A stretch of DNA of 64,000 nucleotides from DASQFI01 sp035633215. Its GTDB lineage: Bacteria; Acidobacteriota; Vicinamibacteria; Vicinamibacterales; SCN-69-37. The stretch spans positions 166,570 through 230,569 of the forward strand of contig DASQFI010000058.1 in NCBI GenBank assembly GCA_035633215.1. The letters run 5' to 3'. Shown piece after piece: positions 52,436 to 62,840 of the stretch; position 1 is the stretch's first letter; each line of letters starts with the position of its first letter. The position numbers and the translations under genes are program-made. A model generated the notes under the pieces. It worked only from the letters and a program-made list of their open reading frames with translations, did no database searches and was not told where the DNA came from.

Positions 52436-52840
52436 ATGGCCGGGCCCCGAAAGCCGACCGACGCCCAGCTGGCGATCCTGCAGGTCCTCTGGGAGCGCGG
52501 ACCGAGCACCGTGCGGGAAGTGCACGACGCGATGTCCACCGGACGATCGGTCGCGTACACGACCACGCTGAAGACCCTCCAGGTGATGACGGAGCAGGGG
52601 CTGACGACCCGGGAAGACCACCGCGGCCAGCATCTCTATCGACCCCGTCACGCCGAGCAGGAGACGCTCGGCCGGCTCGTGACCGATCTGCTCGACCGCG
52701 CGTTTGGCGGATCGACGTCGAAGCTGGTCGTGCACGCGCTGAACAATCGCCGCGCGTCGGCCGAGGAGTTGCGCGAGATTCGGCGATTGCTCGCGTCTCA
52801 GAGCCCGGGCGGGAAGAAGGGCAAGGGCGATGAGCGATGA
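52436..52840 (+). CDS. BlaI/MecI/CopY-family repressor
   Basis: 134 residues from ATG 52436. Winged helix: PTDAQLAILQVLWERGPSTV, RSVAYTTTLKTLQVMTEQGL. The C-terminal dimerisation helix is short and ends in a basic tail (GGKKGKGDER). The stop overlaps the M56 gene ATG (ATGA). Members are inactivated by proteolysis when the M56 partner senses its signal, the BlaR1-BlaI logic. Confidence 0.9.
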   Translation: MAGPRKPTDAQLAILQVLWERGPSTVREVHDAMSTGRSVAYTTTLKTLQVMTEQGLTTREDHRGQHLYRPRHAEQETLGRLVTDLLDRAFGGSTSKLVVHALNNRRASAEELREIRRLLASQSPGGKKGKGDER

Positions 52841-54891
52841 GTGAGGCCTTCGCCGCCAGCGATCTCGTGCGCGCAATCGGATTCGCTCTGCTCGACTTCG
52901 TGTGGCAGGGCGCCGCGATCGGTGTGGTCACGGCGCTCTTGCTGGTCGTCCTCCGCCGCGCGACGGCGCAATGGCGGTACGGCGTGGCCTGTTTCGGCCT
53001 CGCGATGATGGCGATCGCGCCTGTGGCGACAACCGCTGCATATCTCCGCGAGACAGCCGGCGACGCACGCAGCACGTCGACCGCTGCCTCGGACGTGAGG
53101 GGCCCGGGCGCCATCCAGACCCCCGGCCAGGAGGGAATGACGGCCGCTGGTCCTGACGCCCGGCCGGCCTTTCTATCTGTTCAATGGCTCGAGCCGCGGC
53201 TTCCGTTCGTGGTCCTGATCTGGACCAGCGGCGTCGCAGTGCTTGCGCTGCACCTTCTATGTGGATGGTTCGGTCTCAGGCGGATTCGCGCTCAGGCGAT
53301 CGCGCTGGGGGTCGAGCGCTGGCCGGCTGTCGTCCGGCATACCGCCCGGCGCCTCGGTCTGACTCGCCTGCGCCTGTTCGTGTCATCGCGGGTGGCCGTC
53401 CCCGCGGTGATCGGCTTCTTCCGTCCGGCCATCGTGGTGCCGGCGAGCGCGCTGGCGGGCCTGACGCCAGCGCATCTTGACGCGATCCTCCTGCACGAGC
53501 TCGCGCACATCCGGCGAGGCGATTACCTCGTCAACGTCGTCCAGTGCGTCGTGGAGATTCTGCTGTTCTATCACCCCGCGGTCTGGTGGGTCTCGACGCA
53601 AATTCGGCGCGAGCGGGAGCATTGCTGCGACGACGTCGCCTCGTCGCTCTGCGTCGATCGGCTCACGTACGCGCGCGCGCTTACGTCGTTGGAAGAGCTG
53701 CGGATGCGGACGCCCAGACTCGCCGTTGGCGCCGACGGCGGCGAATTGCTGAATCGCATTCGTCGATTGATTGCACCGCAGTCGGTTACCGGGCCACGAG
53801 TGTCAGGAGGACTTGCCATGGGCGTCGTCTTAACCATCGCGCTGCTCGCGCTCAACGCGCACGTCGGGGGTTCATCGGTCGCGGCGCCACCATCGGCTGT
53901 GCCTGTCGTTCAGTCGCCGACAACTGTCCGGCCAGTCGCACCCGACGAGGCCTCTCAACCTGTGAGGCCGCGCCCCGCCGAGCCGCGCGTGATTCCGGCC
54001 GTGCGACCGGCGCCCGCGCGTCGGGTGCAGACACCGATGGTCGCGGCGCCGGAGCAGAACCCGCCGCCCCGCGACCAGGCTCAAGGCGGCATCGGCAACC
54101 TGTCGGGCGTCGTGCGTGACCAGACGGGCGGTGTGATTCCTGGCGCCCAGGTGGCCGTGACCTCAGCGGCGCCATCCGTTTCCCATACCGTCAGAACCAA
54201 CGCGCGCGGAGAGTTTGACGTAGCCGATCTCGGCAGCGGCGCCTACGAACTGAGCGTGTCTTTGCCGGGGTTCCGGACGGCTCGGAACGTGATTCAGGTC
54301 CGAGGGGGCCAGACCGTCACGGTGATTGTCCGGCTCGACATAGGCAGCGTCGCGGAAGCCGTGACGGTCCGGTCGCCGTCCACGGACGCGCGAGCCGCCG
54401 CGCCCACGCGCCAGCCGGCCGCCAATCCGCAGACGGTCTCCGACTACTTCGACGCGGCGAAAATCCTGTACGAGCAGGGAAGAATAGCCGAGGCGGCGGG
54501 GACGACTACGCGAGCGCTGGAGTTGCTGCGCGCCGCCCAGCCTGAGGTCCCAATCGAAGTGACTCCGGAACCCGTGCACGCGGCCGCCGGCACAGGTCCA
54601 ACGGCGCCCGTTCGCGTCGGCGGCCACGTCAAGGAGCCGCGGAAGCTTCGGCACGTTCCACCGATCTATCCCGCCGACGCGGCGGCGGCCGGCATTGAAG
54701 GGGTCGTCGTCCTTGAAGCCGTGATCGCGAAAGACGGGTTCGTTAAGGACCTCACGGTTTTGAAGAGCGTGCCGATGCTCGACGAGGCCGCGCTCGGCGC
54801 GGTACGGCTCTGGCAGTTCTCGCCGACGCTGCTGAACGGCGTTCCCATCGAAGTGGCGATGACCGTCACCGTGCACTTCACCGCCCGGTAA
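52837..54891 (+). CDS. M56 (BlaR1-like) membrane protease fused to carboxypeptidase-regulatory-like and TonB C-terminal domains
   Basis: 684 residues. Membrane segments at about 20-40, 50-68, 125-145 and 325-345 flank the zinc-protease motif HELAH (220-224) with RREREHCCDDVA downstream, as in BlaR1. After the last membrane segment a long Pro-rich linker (about 350-420) leads to a CarboxypepD_reg-like domain (LSGVVRDQTGGVIPGAQVAV, about 427-510). A TonB C-terminal domain (about 610-684: PPIYPADAAAAGIEGVVVLE, LDEAALGAVRLWQFSP) ends the protein. BlaR1 normally ends in a penicillin-binding sensor; here that position is taken by TonB-type modules, pointing to a different ligand in the periplasm. 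Confidence 0.88.
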   Translation: MSEAFAASDLVRAIGFALLDFVWQGAAIGVVTALLLVVLRRATAQWRYGVACFGLAMMAIAPVATTAAYLRETAGDARSTSTAASDVRGPGAIQTPGQEGMTAAGPDARPAFLSVQWLEPRLPFVVLIWTSGVAVLALHLLCGWFGLRRIRAQAIALGVERWPAVVRHTARRLGLTRLRLFVSSRVAVPAVIGFFRPAIVVPASALAGLTPAHLDAILLHELAHIRRGDYLVNVVQCVVEILLFYHPAVWWVSTQIRREREHCCDDVASSLCVDRLTYARALTSLEELRMRTPRLAVGADGGELLNRIRRLIAPQSVTGPRVSGGLAMGVVLTIALLALNAHVGGSSVAAPPSAVPVVQSPTTVRPVAPDEASQPVRPRPAEPRVIPAVRPAPARRVQTPMVAAPEQNPPPRDQAQGGIGNLSGVVRDQTGGVIPGAQVAVTSAAPSVSHTVRTNARGEFDVADLGSGAYELSVSLPGFRTARNVIQVRGGQTVTVIVRLDIGSVAEAVTVRSPSTDARAAAPTRQPAANPQTVSDYFDAAKILYEQGRIAEAAGTTTRALELLRAAQPEVPIEVTPEPVHAAAGTGPTAPVRVGGHVKEPRKLRHVPPIYPADAAAAGIEGVVVLEAVIAKDGFVKDLTVLKSVPMLDEAALGAVRLWQFSPTLLNGVPIEVAMTVTVHFTAR

Positions 54892-54987
54892 ATCGCCCGT
54901 CGAGTTCTGTGGGAACATAGGCCAGCCCACCGCGACGTGCTGGCCGCCCCGTCCCGGCCTCGTGCTGCGCGATTTCACGAGGTCCTC

Positions 54988-56430
54988 ATGTCCCGTTCCG
55001 TCACGCCCCTGATCACGGCAACCGCGGTCGCCGCCATGGTCGCCGCCGCCGCGGCCGTGCAGCAGCAGCTCAGCAACGATCCGTTCCCGCCGATCGAGAC
55101 GACGAAAGACGTGATCGCAGTGAACTTCGTCGAGTTCGCGACGATTCCCGACGCCAACGGGCAGGCGCCGCGCATGATGCACTTCGAAGACGAGCCGGCC
55201 ACGCGCCGCTTTTTCGTCAGCACGATGCGCGGGCCGATTTACAGCGTGAGTTACGACGGCAAGACCGTGACCGAATACATCGACGTCAACGCGACCGCCT
55301 GGGGCATCGGCGTCCAGTCGCAGGGGTCGGAGCGCGGTTTGCAGAGCTTCACGTTCCATCCGCAGTTCACCCGCAAGGGCACGCCGGGGTTCGGGAAGTT
55401 CTACGTCTACACCGACACGACCGACATCACGCCGACGCCGGATTTCCCGAGTCCCGGCCCAAACCGGACGCATGACACGGTCCTGCTCGAGTGGACGGCC
55501 AAGGATCCGGCGGCTGTGACGTACGACGGGGGCGCGCCACGCGTGTTGTTCCGGACGGGGCATCCGTTCTCGAACCACAACGGCGGCCAGATCGCGTTCA
55601 ACCCGCTCGCGGCGCAGAACAGTCCGGAGTTCGGCTTGCTGTACGTCGGATTCGCCGACGGCGGAAGCGGCGGCGATCCCTTCAACTTGTCGCAGAATCT
55701 CGCGTCGCCCTTTGGAAAAATCCTGAGGATCGATCCGTTCGGGAAAAACAGCGCCAACGGCCAATACGGCATCCCGCCGAGCAATCCATTCGTCAAGAAT
55801 GCAAAGCCGGACACGCTTGGCGAGATCTACGCGTACGGCGTGCGCAATCCGCAGCGATTCTCGTGGGACGTGAAGACCACCCGGATGTACGTCGCCGACA
55901 TCGGCCAGAACACCATCGAAGAGATCAGCCCGGTGACCGCGGGTGCCAATCTCGGCTGGAATAAGTGGGAAGGCAGCTATCTCTACGGCCGCGGCGGCGT
56001 CGACATGTCGAACCCGCGCGGCGAGCCGGGACTCACCTGGCCAGTGGCGGAGTTCGATCATCGCGATCCGCTCTTCAACCGGGCGGCCATCACCGGCGTG
56101 TACGTCTACCGCGGAACGGCGATCAAACAGCTCGCGCACCTGCTGATCTTCGGGGACAATCCGAGCGGCGAGATCTTCTACGTCGAGGCCGACAATCTCC
56201 CGAAGGACGCGCAGGCGGCGGCCGCGATTCGCCGCATTCTCCTGAACGACAAGGGCACGCCGAAGACGCTCCTGCAGCTCATCAAGGAAAAGAATGCGGA
56301 ACAAGGCAAAACGCCCGCCACTCGCGCCGATCTACGCCTCGGCCTCGGCCCGCAGGGTCAGATCTTCGTGATGAACAAGCGGGACGGCGTCATCCGGCTG
56401 CTCGTGCCCGAGCCCGCACCCGCGCGTTAG
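54988..56430 (+). CDS. Secreted PQQ-type glucose/sorbosone dehydrogenase-like protein
   Basis: 480 residues from ATG 54988 (GAGG just upstream; an earlier in-frame start at 54937 lacks a signal peptide). The signal is about 1-24. The six-bladed propeller shows RGLQSFTFHPQF, RTGHPFSNHNGGQIAFNPL, LLYVGFADGGSGGDPFN and GVRNPQRFSWD, as in sugar dehydrogenases that bind PQQ and calcium. It oxidises sugars or alcohols in the periplasm. metG follows after four bases, an unusual neighbour that suggests read-through transcription only. Confidence 0.88.
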   Translation: MSRSVTPLITATAVAAMVAAAAAVQQQLSNDPFPPIETTKDVIAVNFVEFATIPDANGQAPRMMHFEDEPATRRFFVSTMRGPIYSVSYDGKTVTEYIDVNATAWGIGVQSQGSERGLQSFTFHPQFTRKGTPGFGKFYVYTDTTDITPTPDFPSPGPNRTHDTVLLEWTAKDPAAVTYDGGAPRVLFRTGHPFSNHNGGQIAFNPLAAQNSPEFGLLYVGFADGGSGGDPFNLSQNLASPFGKILRIDPFGKNSANGQYGIPPSNPFVKNAKPDTLGEIYAYGVRNPQRFSWDVKTTRMYVADIGQNTIEEISPVTAGANLGWNKWEGSYLYGRGGVDMSNPRGEPGLTWPVAEFDHRDPLFNRAAITGVYVYRGTAIKQLAHLLIFGDNPSGEIFYVEADNLPKDAQAAAAIRRILLNDKGTPKTLLQLIKEKNAEQGKTPATRADLRLGLGPQGQIFVMNKRDGVIRLLVPEPAPAR

Positions 56431-56434
56431 GCGG

Positions 56435-58147
<1,713 letters not shown>

Positions 58148-58149
58148 CG

Positions 58150-58258
58150 GATGTAGGCCGGCCCTTCCGCCTTCGCTAAAGCTACGGCGGACCACCGAAG
58201 CCTTGGCGGAGGTGGTCAGGGCCGGCAGTCCGGCGGGGCTGAAGCCCCGCCCTACATC
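58150..58258. repeat. R3 repeat between convergent metG and DUF4126 genes
   Basis: Ends GATGTAGG (58150-58157) and CCTACATC (58251-58258) are perfect inverted repeats; an inner palindrome GGCGGGGCTGAAGCCCCGCC lies near the right end. The TAG in the right end (58252-58254, minus strand) is the stop codon of the DUF4126 gene. It probably also ends transcription from both sides. Confidence 0.75.
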
Positions 58259-58701
58259 TGGTTTCGGACCGCCATCACGATCAGCGCGGCGCCGGCGATC
58301 GCGACGGCGTCCTCGATGAAGGCGGCGGGTGGGTCGCTGCCGAACGTGGCCGCGAGACGGGCGCGAAAGGCCCGGCCGCCAAGCGTCCCGATAACGGCGC
58401 CGACGATGCCGAGCAGACCGCCCGCCAGACCGGCGATCGCCGCGCCCGACAGGGCGCCCATGATGAGACGCGCGCCGAATTGGACTGGCACGGTCCGGCT
58501 CGGCGTCGACGGCAGCTGATCGTTCACGAGCTCGCCGATCGCCAGGAGCGTGAAAATCCAGCGCGTCCAGGTGTGCGCGAGAAACGCCAGCCAGGTGCCG
58601 CTCACGTCGAGCCACCCCAGACCCGCCGCCCAACTTACGGCCGCGGGCGCCGTCATCGCGCGGAGCCCGGCCATGACGCCAATCAGCAAGGCCAGAAGCA
58701 C
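58252..58701 (-). CDS. DUF4126 family membrane protein
   Basis: 149 residues with about four hydrophobic segments. The start LLALLIGVMAGLRAMTAPAA matches the DUF4126 opening, and NDQLPSTPSRTVPVQFGARL is the conserved loop before the glycine-rich second half (GALSGAAIAGLAGGLLG). The function is unknown. It ends in an R3 repeat that supplies its stop codon. Confidence 0.85.
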   Translation of the reverse strand: MLLALLIGVMAGLRAMTAPAAVSWAAGLGWLDVSGTWLAFLAHTWTRWIFTLLAIGELVNDQLPSTPSRTVPVQFGARLIMGALSGAAIAGLAGGLLGIVGAVIGTLGGRAFRARLAATFGSDPPAAFIEDAVAIAGAALIVMAVRNQM

Positions 58702-58711
58702 GAGAGTCTCC

Positions 58712-59749
58712 TCACCGCCACAATCCCTGGAGGGCGTGTCGCGCGATCTTCGTCCGGGTCGCGCGCATGTCGTCGCCGCGAAGCTCGCGAAGCGCGTACG
58801 TCACGAAGTCGCGCGTGACCCGCTTGCGCCAGACGAGCGCGAAGTCGGTATTGTCCATCGGTTTGGAGAGGGTGAACGCGAGATCGGCGGCCTCGGCGAT
58901 GACCTCGTCGGTGAGGGGCTGGCCGATGAGTGCGGCGGCGGCTTTTTCGGCCAGCAGGGGCCGGGACGACACGGCGCCAAGCACGATACGCGCTTCGAGG
59001 ACGGCGCCGTCGCGATCGAATCGCGCCGCGGCCGCCACGCCCAGGACGGGAAAATCGAACGACCCACGGCGCCGGAGCTTCCAGTACGTGCTCCGCCAGC
59101 CCGTGAGATCGGGAAGGTGAACGGCGGTCAGGATTTCGTCCGGCTGGCGGGTCAGATAGTACATGCCGTCGTTGCGATAGAGATCGGTGACCGGAATCTG
59201 GCGAGTGCCCCCGGACGAGACGAGCGACACTGACGCGCCAAGCGCGATGAGCGCCGGCGCCGTATCGGTCGACGACACCGCCAGGCACGTCGGGCTCGAC
59301 GTCGCGACCCAGCAGCGATCGCCGTCCTTTTTCATGCAGAAGCTGATCGCCTTGCGCCACTCGTAAGACTGGTCGTAGTAGTTGCAGCGCGTGTCGAGGC
59401 ACAGGTTGCCGCCGAGCGTGCCCATCGCGCGCAGATGCGGCGTGGCGACCTGCGCGGCGGCTTGCCAGAGCGACGTGCAGTCACGCCGCAGGGGCTCGTC
59501 GCGGACAATCCCGGAGAGGGTCAGGCCCGCGCCGATCGTGTGACCGCTGCCGTTCGTGTGCTGCTTCAGCTCGGCGATGTTCTGGAGCGCGATCAGCATC
59601 CGCGGCGTCTGCTGCCGGCGCTTCATGTTCGGCACGAGGTCCGTCCCGCCGGCGAGCAGCATCGCTTCGCCGTTCGCATCGGCGAGTAATTGCGCCGCTT
59701 CGCTCACGGTTCGCGGCGCGCGGTAGTCGAAGCGTGGGAGGCGAATCAT
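58712..59749 (-). CDS. 4-hydroxybenzoyl-CoA reductase-like FAD/[4Fe-4S] subunit
   Basis: 345 residues from ATG 59749, overlapping the upstream Mo-subunit stop (ATGA). It has an FAD-binding_5 domain (MLLAGGTDLVP, TPHLRAMGTLGGNLCLDTRC) and a CO-dehydrogenase flavoprotein C-terminal domain. An insert typical of 4-hydroxybenzoyl-CoA reductase beta subunits has cysteines C122, C138, C146 and C155 (RCNYY, FCMKK, RCWVA, TCLAV), which bind an extra [4Fe-4S] cluster. This cluster lets the enzyme run as a ferredoxin-driven reductase that removes the phenolic OH, unlike ordinary xanthine-oxidase relatives. Confidence 0.88.
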   Translation of the reverse strand: MIRLPRFDYRAPRTVSEAAQLLADANGEAMLLAGGTDLVPNMKRRQQTPRMLIALQNIAELKQHTNGSGHTIGAGLTLSGIVRDEPLRRDCTSLWQAAAQVATPHLRAMGTLGGNLCLDTRCNYYDQSYEWRKAISFCMKKDGDRCWVATSSPTCLAVSSTDTAPALIALGASVSLVSSGGTRQIPVTDLYRNDGMYYLTRQPDEILTAVHLPDLTGWRSTYWKLRRRGSFDFPVLGVAAAARFDRDGAVLEARIVLGAVSSRPLLAEKAAAALIGQPLTDEVIAEAADLAFTLSKPMDNTDFALVWRKRVTRDFVTYALRELRGDDMRATRTKIARHALQGLWR

Positions 59750-62217
59750 GGTTCTGCTCCGGACGACCTCGGGGGTCGTTTTGGTGCATCCCGCAAAACG
59801 ACCCCCGAGGTCTTGGCATGCCCGTCGCCCCCCTCCCACGGCGGCGGCACCTGCAGCGCCTCGGGCCAGCTCACGTCGGGGAACGACGTCGGGCCGTACC
59901 GCGCCGGCTTGCCCGCCGCCTGGTCGGCAAGTGCCTTCACGATTTTTTCGGGCGTGACTGGCACTTCGTCGATCCGGACGCCGATCGCGTCGTAGACCGC
60001 GTTGGCCACGGCCGGCATGATGGGCAGCAGCGGGCCCTGGCCGGCCTCCTTCGCGCCGAACGGTCCGTTTGGGTCCGGATTCTCGACAAGCTCGGTGAAG
60101 ACCTCCGGCATGTCGAGCGACGTGAGGCTCTTGTATTCGAGGATCGACGGGAACTTGTGCACCAGCGCGCTCGAGAGCCGCGGCGGCAGCCGGCGGTACG
60201 CCTGTTCTTCCATCAACGCCTCGCCGAGCCCCATGTAGACGCTGCCCTCGACTTGTCCGCGCACCAGCGTCGGGTTCAGGGCGCGGCCGATGTCGTGCGC
60301 GATCCAGACGCGCGGGACGACGACCCAGCCGGTGGACTCGTCAACGTCCACTTCGACGATTGCGGCCGTGTACGAATACGTGGGCGACGGTCCGACGCCG
60401 CCGCCCTTGAACGCCGCCGCGCTCTTCGGCGGCGTGTACGACCCGACGGTACCAATCGCGCCGAACATCGACTCGGCCGCATAGATCGCCTCCTGGAACG
60501 AGACGCCCCGGTCCGGATCCTCGGCGTCGAAGACGCGCCGCTCCGCGAACACCAACCGGCTTCGCGGCACGCCCAGCTTCTTCTCCACGGCTTCCGCGAG
60601 AATGTCGCGGGCGCGTGTCGCGGCCTGGACGGCGGCGTTGCCCATCATCAGCGTCACGCGGCTCGAGTACGAGCCGAGATCGACCGGCGTGAGATCCGTG
60701 TCGCCGGTGACCGCGCGAATGTCGACCGGCTCGATGCCGAGGACCTCGGCGACGCACGCGACCAGCACGTCATCCGAGCCCTGGCCGATCTCGGCCGACC
60801 CGCAGAACGCGGTCACGCCGCCACTGCGATCCAGCTTGAGCTGCACCGCCGAGTGCGGCAGGTCGTTCCAGTAGATCGGCAGGCCCGCGCCAGACAAGTA
60901 CGAAGAGCAGGCGAGTCCCAGCCCCCGCCCGCGGCCCATCTTGCGATAGCGATGGCTCCAGTCCGATGACTTGACGACGCGCCGAATGCACTCGGCCAGG
61001 CCGATGGTCGAGACGCGCAGGAAGTTCGCGGTGAGCGTATTGGGCTGTTCGACGATGCGCAGGCGGAAGTCGGCGGGGTCGATGCCGAGACGCTCCGAGA
61101 TCTTGTCAATCTGTACTTCCTGGCCGAAGCGACTCTGCGGCGTGCCGTGGCCGCGTTTGGGCCCGCACGGCGCCTTGTTGGTGAACACGCGGCAGCCCTG
61201 AAACTTGTAGCGCGGCACGTGGTACGTCACCGTTTGCAGCGCGCCTGTATAGAACGTGCTCGCGACGCCATACGACCCGTACGCGCCGCCGTCGAGAATC
61301 GTCCGCAGGTGCACGGCGGTGAGCGTGCCGTCGTTCTTCACGCCGGTGCGGAACTTCATGAGCACCGGGTGGCGGCCGCGATGGCAGTAGAAGACCTCTT
61401 CGCGGGTCAGCGTGATCTTGACAGGCCGGTCGAGCATCAGCGCGGCCTTCGCGACCGCGACTTCGTGATTGAAGGGATCGCTCTTGCCGCCAAACCCGCC
61501 GCCGTTGGGTGTGGCAATCACGCGGATGTGCGCGGCCGGGACCTCCAGCGCCTTTGCCAGCGCTCGATGCAGATAGTGCGGTGTCTGCGTGCTCGAGTAG
61601 ACGACCAGCTTCCCGCCGCCGTCGAGGTGCGCGACGGTCGCGTGCTGCTCGAGCGGCAGGTGCGTATTTCCTTCATAGAAGAACACGTCCTCGAAGACGT
61701 GATCCGCGCCGGCAAGCGCCTCATCCACGTCGCCGAACTGCAGCGAGACCTTCTTGTGGATGTTGCCCTCGACGCCGTAGTCGTGGATGCGAGGCTCGGC
61801 GACCGAAAGCGCCTCGTCGTGATCGGCGATCGTCGCGAGCGGCTCGTAGCCGACGTCGATGAGATCGACGGCGTCGGCCGCGGTCGCCTCGTCGCGGGCG
61901 ACGACGAGCGCGACGGGATCGCCGACGAATCGGACTTTGTCGATGGCGAGCGCGTGCTCGTCCTGCGTCACGGGCAGGATGCCGTACGGGATCGGCAGAT
62001 CCCGCCCGGTCAGGACCAGCAGGACGCCGGGATGCGCCGTCGCCCGGCTCGCGTCAATCGAGACGATGCGCGCGTGCGGCAGGTGCGATCGCAGCAGCTT
62101 CGCGAACACCATGCGCGGCAGCATGAGATCGTCGGCGTACTTCGTCTGGCCGGTCGTCATCGCGCGGCCGTCCACGCGCCGGCGCGGGACGCCGATCACG
62201 CCGAGTGGGCGGCTCAC
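59746..62217 (-). CDS. Molybdopterin-binding large subunit, 4-hydroxybenzoyl-CoA reductase/xanthine dehydrogenase family
   Basis: 823 residues. The N-terminal hammerhead domain (GQTKYADDLMLPRMVFAKLL) and molybdopterin-binding regions (TPNGGGFGGKSDPFNHE, PCGPKRGHGTPQSRF, GSAEIGQGSDD) are complete. The catalytic Glu lies in FGAKEAGQGP near residue 720. The last 23 residues are encoded by an inverted repeat and look unrelated to the family. Together with the FAD and 2Fe-2S subunits it should dehydroxylate or oxidise an aromatic CoA ester or heterocycle. Confidence 0.88.
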   Translation of the reverse strand: MSRPLGVIGVPRRRVDGRAMTTGQTKYADDLMLPRMVFAKLLRSHLPHARIVSIDASRATAHPGVLLVLTGRDLPIPYGILPVTQDEHALAIDKVRFVGDPVALVVARDEATAADAVDLIDVGYEPLATIADHDEALSVAEPRIHDYGVEGNIHKKVSLQFGDVDEALAGADHVFEDVFFYEGNTHLPLEQHATVAHLDGGGKLVVYSSTQTPHYLHRALAKALEVPAAHIRVIATPNGGGFGGKSDPFNHEVAVAKAALMLDRPVKITLTREEVFYCHRGRHPVLMKFRTGVKNDGTLTAVHLRTILDGGAYGSYGVASTFYTGALQTVTYHVPRYKFQGCRVFTNKAPCGPKRGHGTPQSRFGQEVQIDKISERLGIDPADFRLRIVEQPNTLTANFLRVSTIGLAECIRRVVKSSDWSHRYRKMGRGRGLGLACSSYLSGAGLPIYWNDLPHSAVQLKLDRSGGVTAFCGSAEIGQGSDDVLVACVAEVLGIEPVDIRAVTGDTDLTPVDLGSYSSRVTLMMGNAAVQAATRARDILAEAVEKKLGVPRSRLVFAERRVFDAEDPDRGVSFQEAIYAAESMFGAIGTVGSYTPPKSAAAFKGGGVGPSPTYSYTAAIVEVDVDESTGWVVVPRVWIAHDIGRALNPTLVRGQVEGSVYMGLGEALMEEQAYRRLPPRLSSALVHKFPSILEYKSLTSLDMPEVFTELVENPDPNGPFGAKEAGQGPLLPIMPAVANAVYDAIGVRIDEVPVTPEKIVKALADQAAGKPARYGPTSFPDVSWPEALQVPPPWEGGDGHAKTSGVVLRDAPKRPPRSSGAEP
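59765..59812. repeat. 19-bp-arm inverted repeat inside the 3' end of the Mo-subunit gene
   Basis: GACCTCGGGGGTCGTTTTG (59765-59783) and CAAAACGACCCCCGAGGTC (59794-59812) are perfect reverse complements with a 10-base loop. The element is translated as the C-terminal tail of the large subunit and ends 15 bases before the start codon of the FAD subunit. Confidence 0.9.
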
Positions 62218-62840
62218 TCCCCACCTCCTTCGGCAGGCTTCAGCATCGATCGCCGTCGGGTCCTGCCCGCGGACAGCCCCACCTGGTGCTCGCTGCGCTG
62301 CGCGCCAGGCGGGGCGGCCCCGTCCGCGGTCACCCGACGGCTGTCTTCATCGCGCAGGATGGCCGCGGCCGCTTCGACCGCATCGAAGATCTGCTGATAC
62401 CCGGTGCAGCGGCAGATGTTGCCGGACAGCGCTTCCCGGATCTGGTCACGCGTCGGTTCAGGGTTGTGTTGGAGCAGCGCCGAGGCGGTCAACAGCATTC
62501 CCGGGGTGCAATAACCGCATTGCGACGCGCCGCAATCGGCGAACGCCGCCTGCAACGGATGCAGACGCGCGCCCGTGGCCATGCCCTCGACGGTCTGGAT
62601 GGACCGGCCCTCGCAGCCGAGCGCGATCGCGAGACACGACAGGACCGGCTCGCCGTCCATGAGCACCGCGCACGCGCCGCACTCGCCCAACTCGCACCCA
62701 TGCTTCGTGCCGGTGAGATTCAGATCCTCGCGAAGGACCTCCAGCAACGTCTTGTAGGGATCGAAGGCGACTTCCGTCTCCTCGCCGTTCACGCGCAGCC
62801 GTATCAGCACGCGCTCGTAGGTCGTGGTGTCAGGGCTCAT
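62214..62840 (-). CDS. [2Fe-2S] small subunit of the molybdenum hydroxylase
   Basis: 208 residues from ATG 62840, overlapping the TetR stop (ATGA) and the large-subunit start by four bases. It has the plant-type cluster motif KHGCELGECGACAVLMDG and the second cluster in GASQCGYCTPGMLL and GNICRCTGYQQI. The tail beyond residue 165 is longer than usual (about 40 extra polar residues). Confidence 0.92.
   Translation of the reverse strand: MSPDTTTYERVLIRLRVNGEETEVAFDPYKTLLEVLREDLNLTGTKHGCELGECGACAVLMDGEPVLSCLAIALGCEGRSIQTVEGMATGARLHPLQAAFADCGASQCGYCTPGMLLTASALLQHNPEPTRDQIREALSGNICRCTGYQQIFDAVEAAAAILRDEDSRRVTADGAAPPGAQRSEHQVGLSAGRTRRRSMLKPAEGGGE

Noticed and set aside
54163..56304. 713-codon minus-strand frame opposite the sugar dehydrogenase
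   Set aside because: Overlaps two well-supported plus-strand genes and has no recognisable domain.
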